Source of the DNA: Acetobacteraceae bacterium
GTDB taxonomy: Bacteria > Pseudomonadota > Alphaproteobacteria > Acetobacterales > Acetobacteraceae
Assembly (NCBI GenBank): GCA_947476855.1
Contig: CANJSR010000341.1
Span: 1-5,493 of the forward strand
Direction: 5' to 3'
Length of the DNA: 5,493 bases
This document shows, piece after piece, positions 1 through 4,957 of the stretch. Below the pieces are notes generated by a model that did not search any database, was not told the origin of the DNA, and was given only the letters and a program-made list of their open reading frames with translations. The translations under genes and the position numbers were made by a program. Within the stretch, counting starts at the first letter, position 1; each line of letters opens with the position of its first letter.

Positions 1-2
1 CA

Positions 3-118
3 CCCGTCCTGGCCGGGCTCGACCCGGCCATCGCCAGGGATTCCGTCGATGGTATTCGCGCATGATCCCAACCACCTGCGTGTTTGGCGATGGGCGGGTC
101 GATCCGGCCCACGACGGA
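3..118. repeat. Inverted pair of REP-like palindromes
   Basis: Two 34-nt arms, 3-36 and 85-118, are reverse complements at about 28 of 34 positions, with a 48-nt spacer. Each arm contains its own small palindrome. The left core is an 8-bp perfect stem (10-17 with 23-30, TGGCCGGG and CCCGGCCA) with a 5-nt loop. The right core (92-110) pairs similarly with one mismatch. This is the layout of paired REP elements (BIME-like) found between genes. The core and flanks (GTC, TGGCC...GGCCA) resemble the larger repeat at 1890-2060. No gene is supported in 1-224; the left edge could hold the end of an upstream intergenic region. The assignment to REP is by structure only; the sequence family was not searched. 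Confidence 0.6.
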
Positions 119-161
119 AAGCGGCCGGGTGCGACGGCCGTTGCAGGACCAGGCACCACTC

Positions 162-190
162 TGGCCACCAACCGTCACATGCCGTAGAAC
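162..190 (+). promoter_or_regulatory. Candidate sigma-70-type promoter for the ridA-like gene
   Basis: TGGCCA at 162-167 matches the -35 consensus TTGACA at 4 of 6 positions. TAGAAC at 185-190 matches the -10 consensus TATAAT at 4 of 6. The spacer is exactly 17 nt, and transcription would start near 197, just ahead of the Shine-Dalgarno sequence at 210-215. In GC-rich DNA such a match can arise by chance, so this is tentative. Confidence 0.3.
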
Positions 191-224
191 CGACGGACCA
201 ATTCCTTTCAGGGAGTCCAGCCGC

Positions 225-575
225 ATGAGCAAGATCATCCGCACCGAACCCGGCCCCATTCTCTCCAAGGCCGTCGAGTATCATGGCTTCGTCTACCTGC
301 CGGGCATCACCGCCCGCGACACCTCCAAGGACATCAAGGGCCAGACCGCCGATGTGCTGGAGCAGATCGACGCCATGCTGGAAAAGCACGGCACCGACAA
401 GACCCGCATGCTGCAAGCCATCATCTGGGTGAAGGACATCAAGGAGCGTGGCGCCATGAACGAAGTCTGGACGCCCTGGCTGCCGAAGGACGGCGCCCCC
501 GTCCGCGCCTGCGTCCAGTCCGAGATGGCCGCTCCGTCCGTCCTGGTGGAGATCATGGTTACCGCCTGCAAGTAA
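225..575 (+). CDS. RidA/YjgF/YER057c/UK114-family protein (YoaB-like)
   Basis: This is a 116-residue protein, a normal length for the family. RidA proteins are small cytosolic trimers; the best-known members hydrolyse reactive enamine/imine intermediates (such as 2-aminoacrylate) released by PLP enzymes. The body aligns by eye with E. coli YoaB: LEQIDAMLEKHG at 46-57, a central W/V-x-D strand near 68-71, MNEVW at 78-82, then APVRACVQ at 91-98 and VEIMVTA near the end. Arg94 corresponds to the conserved substrate-carboxylate-binding arginine (Arg105 of RidA), so the site looks intact. The ATG at 225 is chosen because AGGGAG lies at 210-215, 9 nt upstream, and because the frame upstream encodes low-complexity, family-unlike sequence through the repeat region. 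A transporter gene follows 120 nt downstream on the same strand. The exact substrate is unknown; several RidA subfamilies lack proven imine deaminase activity. Confidence 0.92.
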   Translation: MSKIIRTEPGPILSKAVEYHGFVYLPGITARDTSKDIKGQTADVLEQIDAMLEKHGTDKTRMLQAIIWVKDIKERGAMNEVWTPWLPKDGAPVRACVQSEMAAPSVLVEIMVTACK

Positions 576-588
576 CGTCTCGTCCTGC

Positions 589-617
589 CCGGCGCGGGGG
601 ATCACCCCTCGTGCCGG
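589..617 (+). terminator. Strong hairpin after the ridA-like gene, possible terminator
   Basis: A 12-bp stem (589-600 with 606-617, including two G-T wobbles) closes a 5-nt loop and begins 13 nt after the ridA-like stop. It is very GC-rich. There is no clear run of T after it (only CCTTTCC about 10 nt later), so it may attenuate transcription or protect the mRNA 3' end instead of acting as a full intrinsic terminator. It separates the ridA-like gene from the transporter. Confidence 0.45.
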
Positions 618-639
618 TGTCCGGGACCTTTCCAAGCCA

Positions 640-668
640 TTGACGAACCCCCCTCAACGGAGTGCAAC
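640..668 (+). promoter_or_regulatory. Weak candidate promoter for the MFS gene
   Basis: TTGACG at 640-645 matches 5 of 6 of the -35 consensus. With a 17-nt spacer the -10 would be TGCAAC at 663-668, matching only 3 of 6. It lies between the hairpin at 589-617 and the transporter start, where a promoter would be needed if the hairpin terminates. A perfect dyad CTGTC-CC-GACAG occupies 668-679, just after it, and could be an operator or chance. Confidence 0.22.
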
Positions 669-677
669 TGTCCCGAC

Positions 678-684
678 AGAAGGA
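678..684 (+). promoter_or_regulatory. Ribosome binding site deciding the TTG start of the MFS gene
   Basis: AGAAGGA at 678-684 ends 11 nt before TTG at 696. The nearest in-frame ATG (720) is preceded only by pyrimidine-rich sequence with no Shine-Dalgarno match, so the TTG start is preferred. Confidence 0.55.
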
Positions 685-695
685 CAGACAAGCCG

Positions 696-1889
696 TTGAT
701 CCCCCCGTCTTACCGACCCATGCTCGGCGCCACCGTGGCGATGTTCCTCCAGCAGACTTTCGTCTCGATCGGGCGCGTCATGCCCGCCGTCATCGCCCCC
801 CTGATCATCGCCGATCTCCGCATCGATCCAGCCATGCTCGGCGTCTACTACGGGATCAACGCCTTCTGCTCCCTGATCGGCCAGATGGGCTGCGGCAGCT
901 TCATCGTCCGCTACGGCGCCTGGCGCATGAGCCAGGTGGCGCTCGTGATGCTGGCCTTCGGCATCGCCGCGACCGCGTTCTTCGGAGTCTGGGGCTTCGT
1001 CCTGTCCGCCATCATCGGCGGCAGCGGGGCGGCGGTGTCCACCCCCACCAGTTCCCATCTGCTGGGCCGGGTCACGCCCCGGAGGCTGGCGCCCCTGGTG
1101 TTCTCGATCAAGCAGACCGCCGTGCCCGCGGGGCTGCTGTTCGGCGGCTTCCTCGGCGCCTGGATGGCCGAGGCCTGGACCTGGCAGGGTGCCATGCTGA
1201 TCATCGCCGGCGCCTGCCTGTTGTTCTCGCTGGCGCTGCAACCCTGGCGGGCGCGCTTCGACACCGACCGGGACCCCAGCCGAGCGTTCCATTTCTCGGA
1301 TTTCCAGCGGACGATCACGGTGGTGATGAAGGCGAAGGATCTGAGGAGCCTGTCCTTCGCATGCTTCGCCTTCAACGGCATCCAGCAGGTCTTCACGGCC
1401 TATTTCGTCACCTATCTGACCCATCTGGGGTATTCGCTGGTCACGGCCGGCTTCATCTTCTCGACCGTCGTGGCCATCGCCGTGCCGGGGCGCGTGCTGT
1501 GGGGATGGCTGGGGAGTTTCTACCTCTCCCCCCGGGTGGTGATGGCGGGCCTGGCGCTGGGCATGGCCGGCAGCGTCGCCGCCACCGGGTTCTTTACCGA
1601 GGGCTGGCCGCTAGTCCTGATCGGCGCGGTCGCCACGGTCCTGAGCGCCACCGCCATGTCCTGGCACGGCATCCTGCTATCCGAAACGGCTCGGCTGGCC
1701 CCGGAGGGATCGGCCGGCCCCGTCACCGGCGGTGTGCTGTCGTTCGGGCAGATGGGCGCGCTGCTGGGCCCGATCGTCTATTCCGGGCTGCTGGGCCTGA
1801 CCGATGATTACGGCGTGGGCTTCATCGTCTGCGCCATCCCCGCACTCTGGGTCGGCATCGTGCTGGCGCGTCCGCCCAAGGTGGCCTGA
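696..1889 (+). CDS. Major facilitator superfamily (MFS) transporter
   Basis: This 397-residue protein has the length and hydrophobicity of a 12-helix MFS carrier, an inner-membrane secondary transporter. Helices 1-6 span roughly residues 10-183. A hydrophilic central loop follows at about 184-215 (WRARFDTDRD near its start), then helices 7-12 run to about residue 390. A degenerate motif A lies between helices 2 and 3 (G-C-G-S-F...R-Y-G-A-W-R, about 66-77). SIKQTAVPAG at 137-146 is a helix-5 motif common in proteobacterial MFS_1 proteins. The start is TTG at 696, supported by AGAAGGA; an ATG at 720 would remove only 8 residues. The TGA stop directly abuts the large inverted repeat at 1890. The substrate cannot be read from the sequence. 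Co-orientation with the ridA-like gene could mean a link to amino-acid or imine metabolism, but that is only inference. Confidence 0.9.
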   Translation: MIPPSYRPMLGATVAMFLQQTFVSIGRVMPAVIAPLIIADLRIDPAMLGVYYGINAFCSLIGQMGCGSFIVRYGAWRMSQVALVMLAFGIAATAFFGVWGFVLSAIIGGSGAAVSTPTSSHLLGRVTPRRLAPLVFSIKQTAVPAGLLFGGFLGAWMAEAWTWQGAMLIIAGACLLFSLALQPWRARFDTDRDPSRAFHFSDFQRTITVVMKAKDLRSLSFACFAFNGIQQVFTAYFVTYLTHLGYSLVTAGFIFSTVVAIAVPGRVLWGWLGSFYLSPRVVMAGLALGMAGSVAATGFFTEGWPLVLIGAVATVLSATAMSWHGILLSETARLAPEGSAGPVTGGVLSFGQMGALLGPIVYSGLLGLTDDYGVGFIVCAIPALWVGIVLARPPKVA

Positions 1890-2060
1890 TACCAGCCGGC
1901 TTGGAGGTTGACCCGTGTCGTCGCCACCTCGTCATGATGGCCGCAGGGCCACCACCCACGACTTTCCTTAGTTCTGAATAGGAAATTCGTGGTTGGTGGG
2001 CCTGCGGCCACCATGACGAGGAAGCACCGTCCGGAGGGTCGATGATGATGCCGGCTGGTA
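1890..2060. repeat. 171-bp imperfect inverted repeat (paired REP-like or MITE-like), probable bidirectional terminator
   Basis: The outer ends are an exact 11-bp inverted repeat, TACCAGCCGGC at 1890-1900 and its complement at 2050-2060. Inside, a 42-bp arm at 1927-1968 pairs with 1980-2021 at 38 of 42 positions around an 11-nt loop. Each arm contains its own GGCC-centred palindrome, the REP-pair design also seen at 3-118. The segments at 1901-1926 and 2022-2049 are only weakly complementary. The repeat fills almost the whole gap between two convergent genes: it starts immediately after the MFS stop and ends 7 nt from the trpF stop. A hairpin this strong would be expected to stop or slow transcription from both sides. 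The terminal IR begins and ends with TA, as in IS630-type MITEs, but no transposase is present. Confidence 0.75.
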
Positions 2061-2067
2061 GAAGGCG

Positions 2068-2682
2068 TCAGGCCGCCCGCGCGTTGGCGATAAAGGCGCG
2101 GATCAGCGCGGGGTCCTTCACGCCCTTGGCCTTCTCGACGCCCGAGGACACGTCCACTGCCTCGGCCCCGGTTTCCCGGATCGCGGCGGCGACATTGGCC
2201 GGGGTCAGCCCACCCGCGAGCACCCAGGGGACGGGGGATTTCCAGCCGCGCAGCAATGTCCAGTCGAAGCTGACCGCGTTGCCACCGGGGCGGGTGGCAT
2301 CCGGGGGGGGCTTCGCCTCGATCAGCAGGCGGTCGGCGCCATGGGAGTCGGTGGGAAGGTCGGCGGGGCTGTCCACCCCGACGGCGCGCCAGATCGGCAG
2401 GCCGAAGCGGGTCTGCAGCGCCGCGGTATCCGCGCCGTAGAGTTGCAGGACATCCAGCCGAATGACGTCCAGCGTCGCGGCGATCTGTTCGGCGGTCGGG
2501 TTGACGAACAGCCCGACGCGCGGCGGGCCGCCGGGGGCACGGGCCGACAGGGCGGCGGCGGCCTCGGGCGTGATGTAGCGGGGGGAGGGGGGGAAGAACA
2601 CGAACCCCACCCAGTCGGCCCCGGCGTCAATCACCGTGTCGAAGCTGGCGGCGTCGTTGATGCCGCAGATCTTGACCTTCAT
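2068..2682 (-). CDS. trpF: Phosphoribosylanthranilate isomerase
   Basis: This cytosolic TIM-barrel enzyme converts N-(5-phosphoribosyl)anthranilate to CdRP, the third step of tryptophan synthesis. At 204 residues it has full family length. Diagnostic features are KICGI at 4-8 with catalytic Cys6, SPRY at 33-36 with the phosphate-binding Arg35, the general acid Asp140 in FDW, and the C-terminal phosphate loops LAGGLTP (155-161) and AVDVSSGVE (175-183, Asp177). One oddity is LQLYG at 79-83, where the family usually has LQLHG; Tyr82 replaces a conserved active-site histidine. The ATG overlaps the pyrF stop in ATGA, so translation is probably coupled. It is the last gene of the minus-strand operon. 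trpB and trpA, frequent downstream partners in alphaproteobacteria, do not follow; the large inverted repeat does. Confidence 0.96.
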   Translation of the reverse strand: MKVKICGINDAASFDTVIDAGADWVGFVFFPPSPRYITPEAAAALSARAPGGPPRVGLFVNPTAEQIAATLDVIRLDVLQLYGADTAALQTRFGLPIWRAVGVDSPADLPTDSHGADRLLIEAKPPPDATRPGGNAVSFDWTLLRGWKSPVPWVLAGGLTPANVAAAIRETGAEAVDVSSGVEKAKGVKDPALIRAFIANARAA

Positions 2683-3377
2683 TGCAGCGACGCCGCGATG
2701 GCGGCCGCGGCACCAGCCGGATCGGCGGCCCCGGTGATCGGGCGGCCGATCACCAGCCAGGACCCGCCGGCCTGCATCGCTTCCTTGGGAGTCATGGTGC
2801 GTGCCTGGTCCCCGGCGCTGGCACCGGCCGGGCGGATGCCGGGCACGACCAGCGTGACGGCAGGCCCGAGTTCCCGGCGCAAGGTCGCGACCTCAAGCGG
2901 GCTGCACACCAGACCATCGGCCCCGGCGTCCACCGCCAGGTGCCCGAGGCGGGAGACCTGCGCCGCCGCCCCATCATTCATCCCCATCGCGGCCAGGGAT
3001 GCGTCATCCAGGCTGGTCAGTACCGTCACGGCCAGGATCATCGGCCGGTTGGCGCCGGCGGTTTCCGCCGCCTCGCGCGCCGCCCGGATCATGGCACCGC
3101 CGCCCGAGGCGTGGATGGTCACCATCCGTGGCGCCAGAGGCAGGATCGCGCGGATTCCCCCGGCCACGGTGTTCGGAATATCGTGCAGCTTGACGTCGAG
3201 GAAGATCGGCCGCCCCTGGATCGCGCGATAGCCCGCAGCGCCATTGGCGAGGAAATACTCAAGCCCGACCTTGAACAATCCGACATGCGGCGCGGTCGCC
3301 GCGGCCCAGGCGCGGGCGCGGTCGACGTCGGTCGTATCGAGGGCAACGATGATGGGGCTGGGATCGGGGGCGCTCAT
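2679..3377 (-). CDS. pyrF: Orotidine 5'-phosphate decarboxylase
   Basis: This enzyme decarboxylates OMP to UMP, the last step of de novo pyrimidine synthesis, in the cytosol. The 232-residue length fits the bacterial group I family. Key sites are VALD at 11-14 (Asp14), Lys36 in FKVG, the signature FLDVKLHDIPNTV at 59-71 with the catalytic Asp61-Lys63-Asp66 array, VPGIRP at 178-183, and the phosphate-binding Arg212 in VIGRPIT. No key residue is missing. Both ends overlap neighbours by 4 bp in ATGA: its ATG overlaps the lapA-like stop and its TGA overlaps the trpF start. This points to translational coupling through lapA-pyrF-trpF. Confidence 0.97.
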   Translation of the reverse strand: MSAPDPSPIIVALDTTDVDRARAWAAATAPHVGLFKVGLEYFLANGAAGYRAIQGRPIFLDVKLHDIPNTVAGGIRAILPLAPRMVTIHASGGGAMIRAAREAAETAGANRPMILAVTVLTSLDDASLAAMGMNDGAAAQVSRLGHLAVDAGADGLVCSPLEVATLRRELGPAVTLVVPGIRPAGASAGDQARTMTPKEAMQAGGSWLVIGRPITGAADPAGAAAAIAASLQ

Positions 3378-3682
3378 GCGCCGGGGGGTAGCATACCGCT
3401 CGCGGGCAGACGAGCCTTCAGTTCCCGCACCTGCTCCTCCACCAGTTTCAGCGCGTGTTCAGCCCGCCGAGCGCGGGAACGCTGCTGGAGTTCGGCGAAC
3501 CAGACGAAGAGGGCGCCGAGGAGGAAGGCGACCCCGGCCACGCAGAGGATCGCCATGGACAGCGGCAGTTCCAGGCTGAACCCGGTGGGCCAAAGGCCAA
3601 GTTGCACCGGCAGCCGGTTTGACAACGCAAAGGAGAGCAGGACAACCAGGAAGGGCAGGGCGATCAACAGGCGAAGCCACAC
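3374..3682 (-). CDS. LapA-domain (DUF1049) small inner-membrane protein
   Basis: This 102-residue protein has two hydrophobic segments (about 4-21 and 41-64) separated by a short polar stretch, followed by a charged, probably coiled-coil tail (about 65-92, E-L-Q-Q-R... to V-R-E-L-K-A). That is the LapA-domain pattern. In E. coli LapA works with LapB in controlling lipopolysaccharide assembly and LpxC turnover. The start is GTG at 3682 because AGGGA at 3691-3695 sits 8 nt upstream and the N-terminus then opens straight into the first helix. The gene sits between ihfB and pyrF, as lapA does in several gammaproteobacteria (ihfB-lapA-lapB-pyrF), but no lapB is present: the stop overlaps the pyrF start. 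Family membership is well supported by topology and position; a role in LPS here is inference. Confidence 0.82.
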   Translation of the reverse strand: MWLRLLIALPFLVVLLSFALSNRLPVQLGLWPTGFSLELPLSMAILCVAGVAFLLGALFVWFAELQQRSRARRAEHALKLVEEQVRELKARLPASGMLPPGA

Positions 3683-3690
3683 GACGCTGG

Positions 3691-3695
3691 TCCCT
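3691..3695 (-). promoter_or_regulatory. Shine-Dalgarno of the lapA-like gene overlapping the ihfB stop
   Basis: On the minus strand TAGGGA (3696-3691) contains both the ihfB TAG stop (3696-3694) and the AGGGA ribosome site for the GTG start at 3682, 8 nt away. This fixes the non-ATG start and suggests that a ribosome ending ihfB could reinitiate on the next gene. Confidence 0.65.
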
Positions 3696-4008
3696 AGGCC
3701 GTCTTGCGCGCGGACTTCCGAACGGGCTTGCCGCGGTTGACACGCTCCCTCAGTTCCTTGCCGGCCTTGAAGAAGGGGACAACTTTCTCATCCACTTCAA
3801 CGGCTTCGCCGGTGCGCGGGTTGCGTCCGGTGCGGGCGTCGCGGTGCTTGATGGTGAAGGCGCCGAAGCCGCGCAGTTCCACCCGCGACCCGTGTGCCAG
3901 GGCAAGCGTGATCTGCTCGAAGATCGTCGAGACGATGATTTCCACATCCGCGCTGCGCAGATGTGGGTTGGCGTTCGAGATCTCGGCGATGAGTTCCGAT
4001 TTGGTCAC
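3694..4008 (-). CDS. ihfB: Integration host factor beta subunit
   Basis: This is the beta subunit of the IHF heterodimer, a nucleoid protein that bends DNA sharply and assists recombination, replication and transcription. From the GTG at 4008 the protein is 104 residues and starts with the typical (M)TKSELIAEI. An N-terminal helical dimerisation region (about 2-40) precedes the beta-arm region: [11 protein letters not shown] at 46-56, then GRNPRTGE at 61-68 with the DNA-intercalating Pro64, and FFKAGKELR at 79-87. The tail [12 protein letters not shown] is basic. The frame runs further upstream to a TTG at 4065, but that would add 19 residues unlike the family inside sppA. IhfB over HU is favoured by the rpsA-linked position and the TKSELI start. 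Confidence 0.93.
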   Translation of the reverse strand: MTKSELIAEISNANPHLRSADVEIIVSTIFEQITLALAHGSRVELRGFGAFTIKHRDARTGRNPRTGEAVEVDEKVVPFFKAGKELRERVNRGKPVRKSARKTA

Positions 4009-4024
4009 GATGCGGCCCCGCGGT

Positions 4025-4948
4025 TCAACCTCCGGGAGGTTGCCAGACAGCCAGCCCGCCGTCAAGACTAACGCTTTGTGATATCAGACTTTTCCAAACG
4101 ACACCGACCATGTCGCTCAGTCCGGCGCCAAAGGTGCGTTGGGCGAAGGTCGCCGTGGTCAGGTCACGAACCGGAAGGCCGCGTTCGACGTTCTTCGCCG
4201 TGGCGAGCCAGGTGCGCGCATCCTGCTCATCCCCGATCGCGTCGACTAGGCCGAGGGACAGCGCCTGCCGCCCGGTATAGGCGCGTCCGTCGCCCAGCAG
4301 GCGCACGCGCACGGGGTCCATTTTGCGGCCCTTGGCGACCATGTCGACGAACTGTTCATACATGTCGTTCACGAGGCCCTGCAGTGCCTCTCGTCCACCC
4401 GGGGTAAGGGGGCGGGTATAGTTCGGCTGGTCCTTCAGCGCGCCGGAGCGGATCGCCTCGGTCGAGATGCCCAGCTTGCCCAGCAGACCGGAGACGTCGC
4501 CGGTTTCGAGCAGCACGCCGATCGAGCCGGTGATCGTGGATTCCCGCGCCAGGACATGATGGGCCGGCATCGCGACCATGTAGCCGGCGGACGCGGCCAG
4601 CCCGCCCATCACGGCGACGACCGGTTTCTTTTCGGCTACCTGGGCGATCGCGCGATACAGGCTTTCGCCGCCGGATACGGTGCCGCCGGGGCTGTTGATG
4701 GCGACGATCAGTGCCTTGGCATCGTCATTCTCGGCCAGGCGCCACAGCAACCGGATCATCTTCCGGTCCTCGGTGATCATGCCGGTGACGTTCAGCCGAG
4801 CGATGTATTCGGGTTCGATGGAAAGGTCGGCCTGGCGGAAACCGATGGTGGCGACCAGAACCAGGGCCGCCACCGTCAGTCCGCGCCAAAAGACAAGGCG
4901 GCGCTTGAGGCGCCGCCTGTCCAATAGAAGGTCGGTTTCGAAAGACAT
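4025..4948 (-). CDS. sppA: Signal peptide peptidase SppA, short (36K) type, S49 family
   Basis: This is a membrane-anchored serine protease that degrades cleaved signal peptides. The 307-residue length fits the short single-domain type (as in Bacillus), not the doubled E. coli enzyme. A basic N-terminus (RRRLKRR at 11-17) precedes one transmembrane segment (about 19-37), and the catalytic domain follows. [12 protein letters not shown] at 84-95 is the typical substrate-groove motif. The nucleophile is Ser120 in [10 protein letters not shown], and the general base is Lys172 in SGALKD. Their 52-residue spacing equals that of the Ser-Lys dyad in B. subtilis SppA (147/199). TGSIGV at 140-145 also fits. 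It starts 9 nt after the rpsA stop and ends 16 nt before ihfB, so it sits inside the usually adjacent rpsA-ihfB pair. Its ribosome site is weak (AGGA 16 nt upstream, inside rpsA), suggesting coupling to rpsA. Confidence 0.95.
   Translation of the reverse strand: MSFETDLLLDRRRLKRRLVFWRGLTVAALVLVATIGFRQADLSIEPEYIARLNVTGMITEDRKMIRLLWRLAENDDAKALIVAINSPGGTVSGGESLYRAIAQVAEKKPVVAVMGGLAASAGYMVAMPAHHVLARESTITGSIGVLLETGDVSGLLGKLGISTEAIRSGALKDQPNYTRPLTPGGREALQGLVNDMYEQFVDMVAKGRKMDPVRVRLLGDGRAYTGRQALSLGLVDAIGDEQDARTWLATAKNVERGLPVRDLTTATFAQRTFGAGLSDMVGVVWKSLISQSVSLDGGLAVWQPPGG
4029..4033 (-). promoter_or_regulatory. Distant GGAGG upstream of ihfB, at the sppA stop
   Basis: GGAGG on the minus strand lies just before the sppA TGA (4027-4025) but 20 nt from the ihfB GTG at 4008, which is longer than usual. 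A nearer GGGG (4019-4016) has 7-nt spacing but is a poor match. No standard in-frame start codon lies between, so the GTG is kept as the start; ihfB translation may depend on sppA ribosomes terminating here. Confidence 0.35.
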
Positions 4949-4957
4949 GACCGCTTG

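Noticed and set aside
84..224. N-terminal extension of the ridA-like gene from a TTG at 84
   Set aside because: The added 47 residues are arginine/proline-rich, overlap the inverted repeat and do not resemble the family; the ATG at 225 has a good AGGGAG site.
654..1424. 256-codon minus-strand open frame opposite the MFS gene
   Set aside because: It is rich in Gly, Glu, Asp, His and Arg without domain signatures, as expected of the antisense of a GC-rich gene. The opposite frame encodes a clear 12-helix transporter.
662..1807. 381-codon plus-strand frame overlapping the MFS gene
   Set aside because: It is an Arg/Gly/His/Pro-rich out-of-frame translation with no hydrophobic segments; the frame starting at 696 is the real gene.
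1890..2060. CRISPR array or tRNA in the large palindrome
   Set aside because: There are no direct repeats with regular spacers and no cloverleaf; the complementarity is a single nested inverted repeat.
2041..2440. Plus-strand frame starting near the right arm of the inverted repeat
   Set aside because: It is antisense to trpF, low in recognisable structure, and its start lies in the repeat.
2682..3740. 352-codon plus-strand frame opposite pyrF and the lapA-like gene
   Set aside because: It is an arginine-rich shadow of recognised genes with intact catalytic motifs on the minus strand.
4009..4065. Upstream TTG start for ihfB at 4065
   Set aside because: It would add 19 residues unlike IhfB inside the sppA 3' end; the family normally starts at (M)TKSELI, which is the GTG at 4008.
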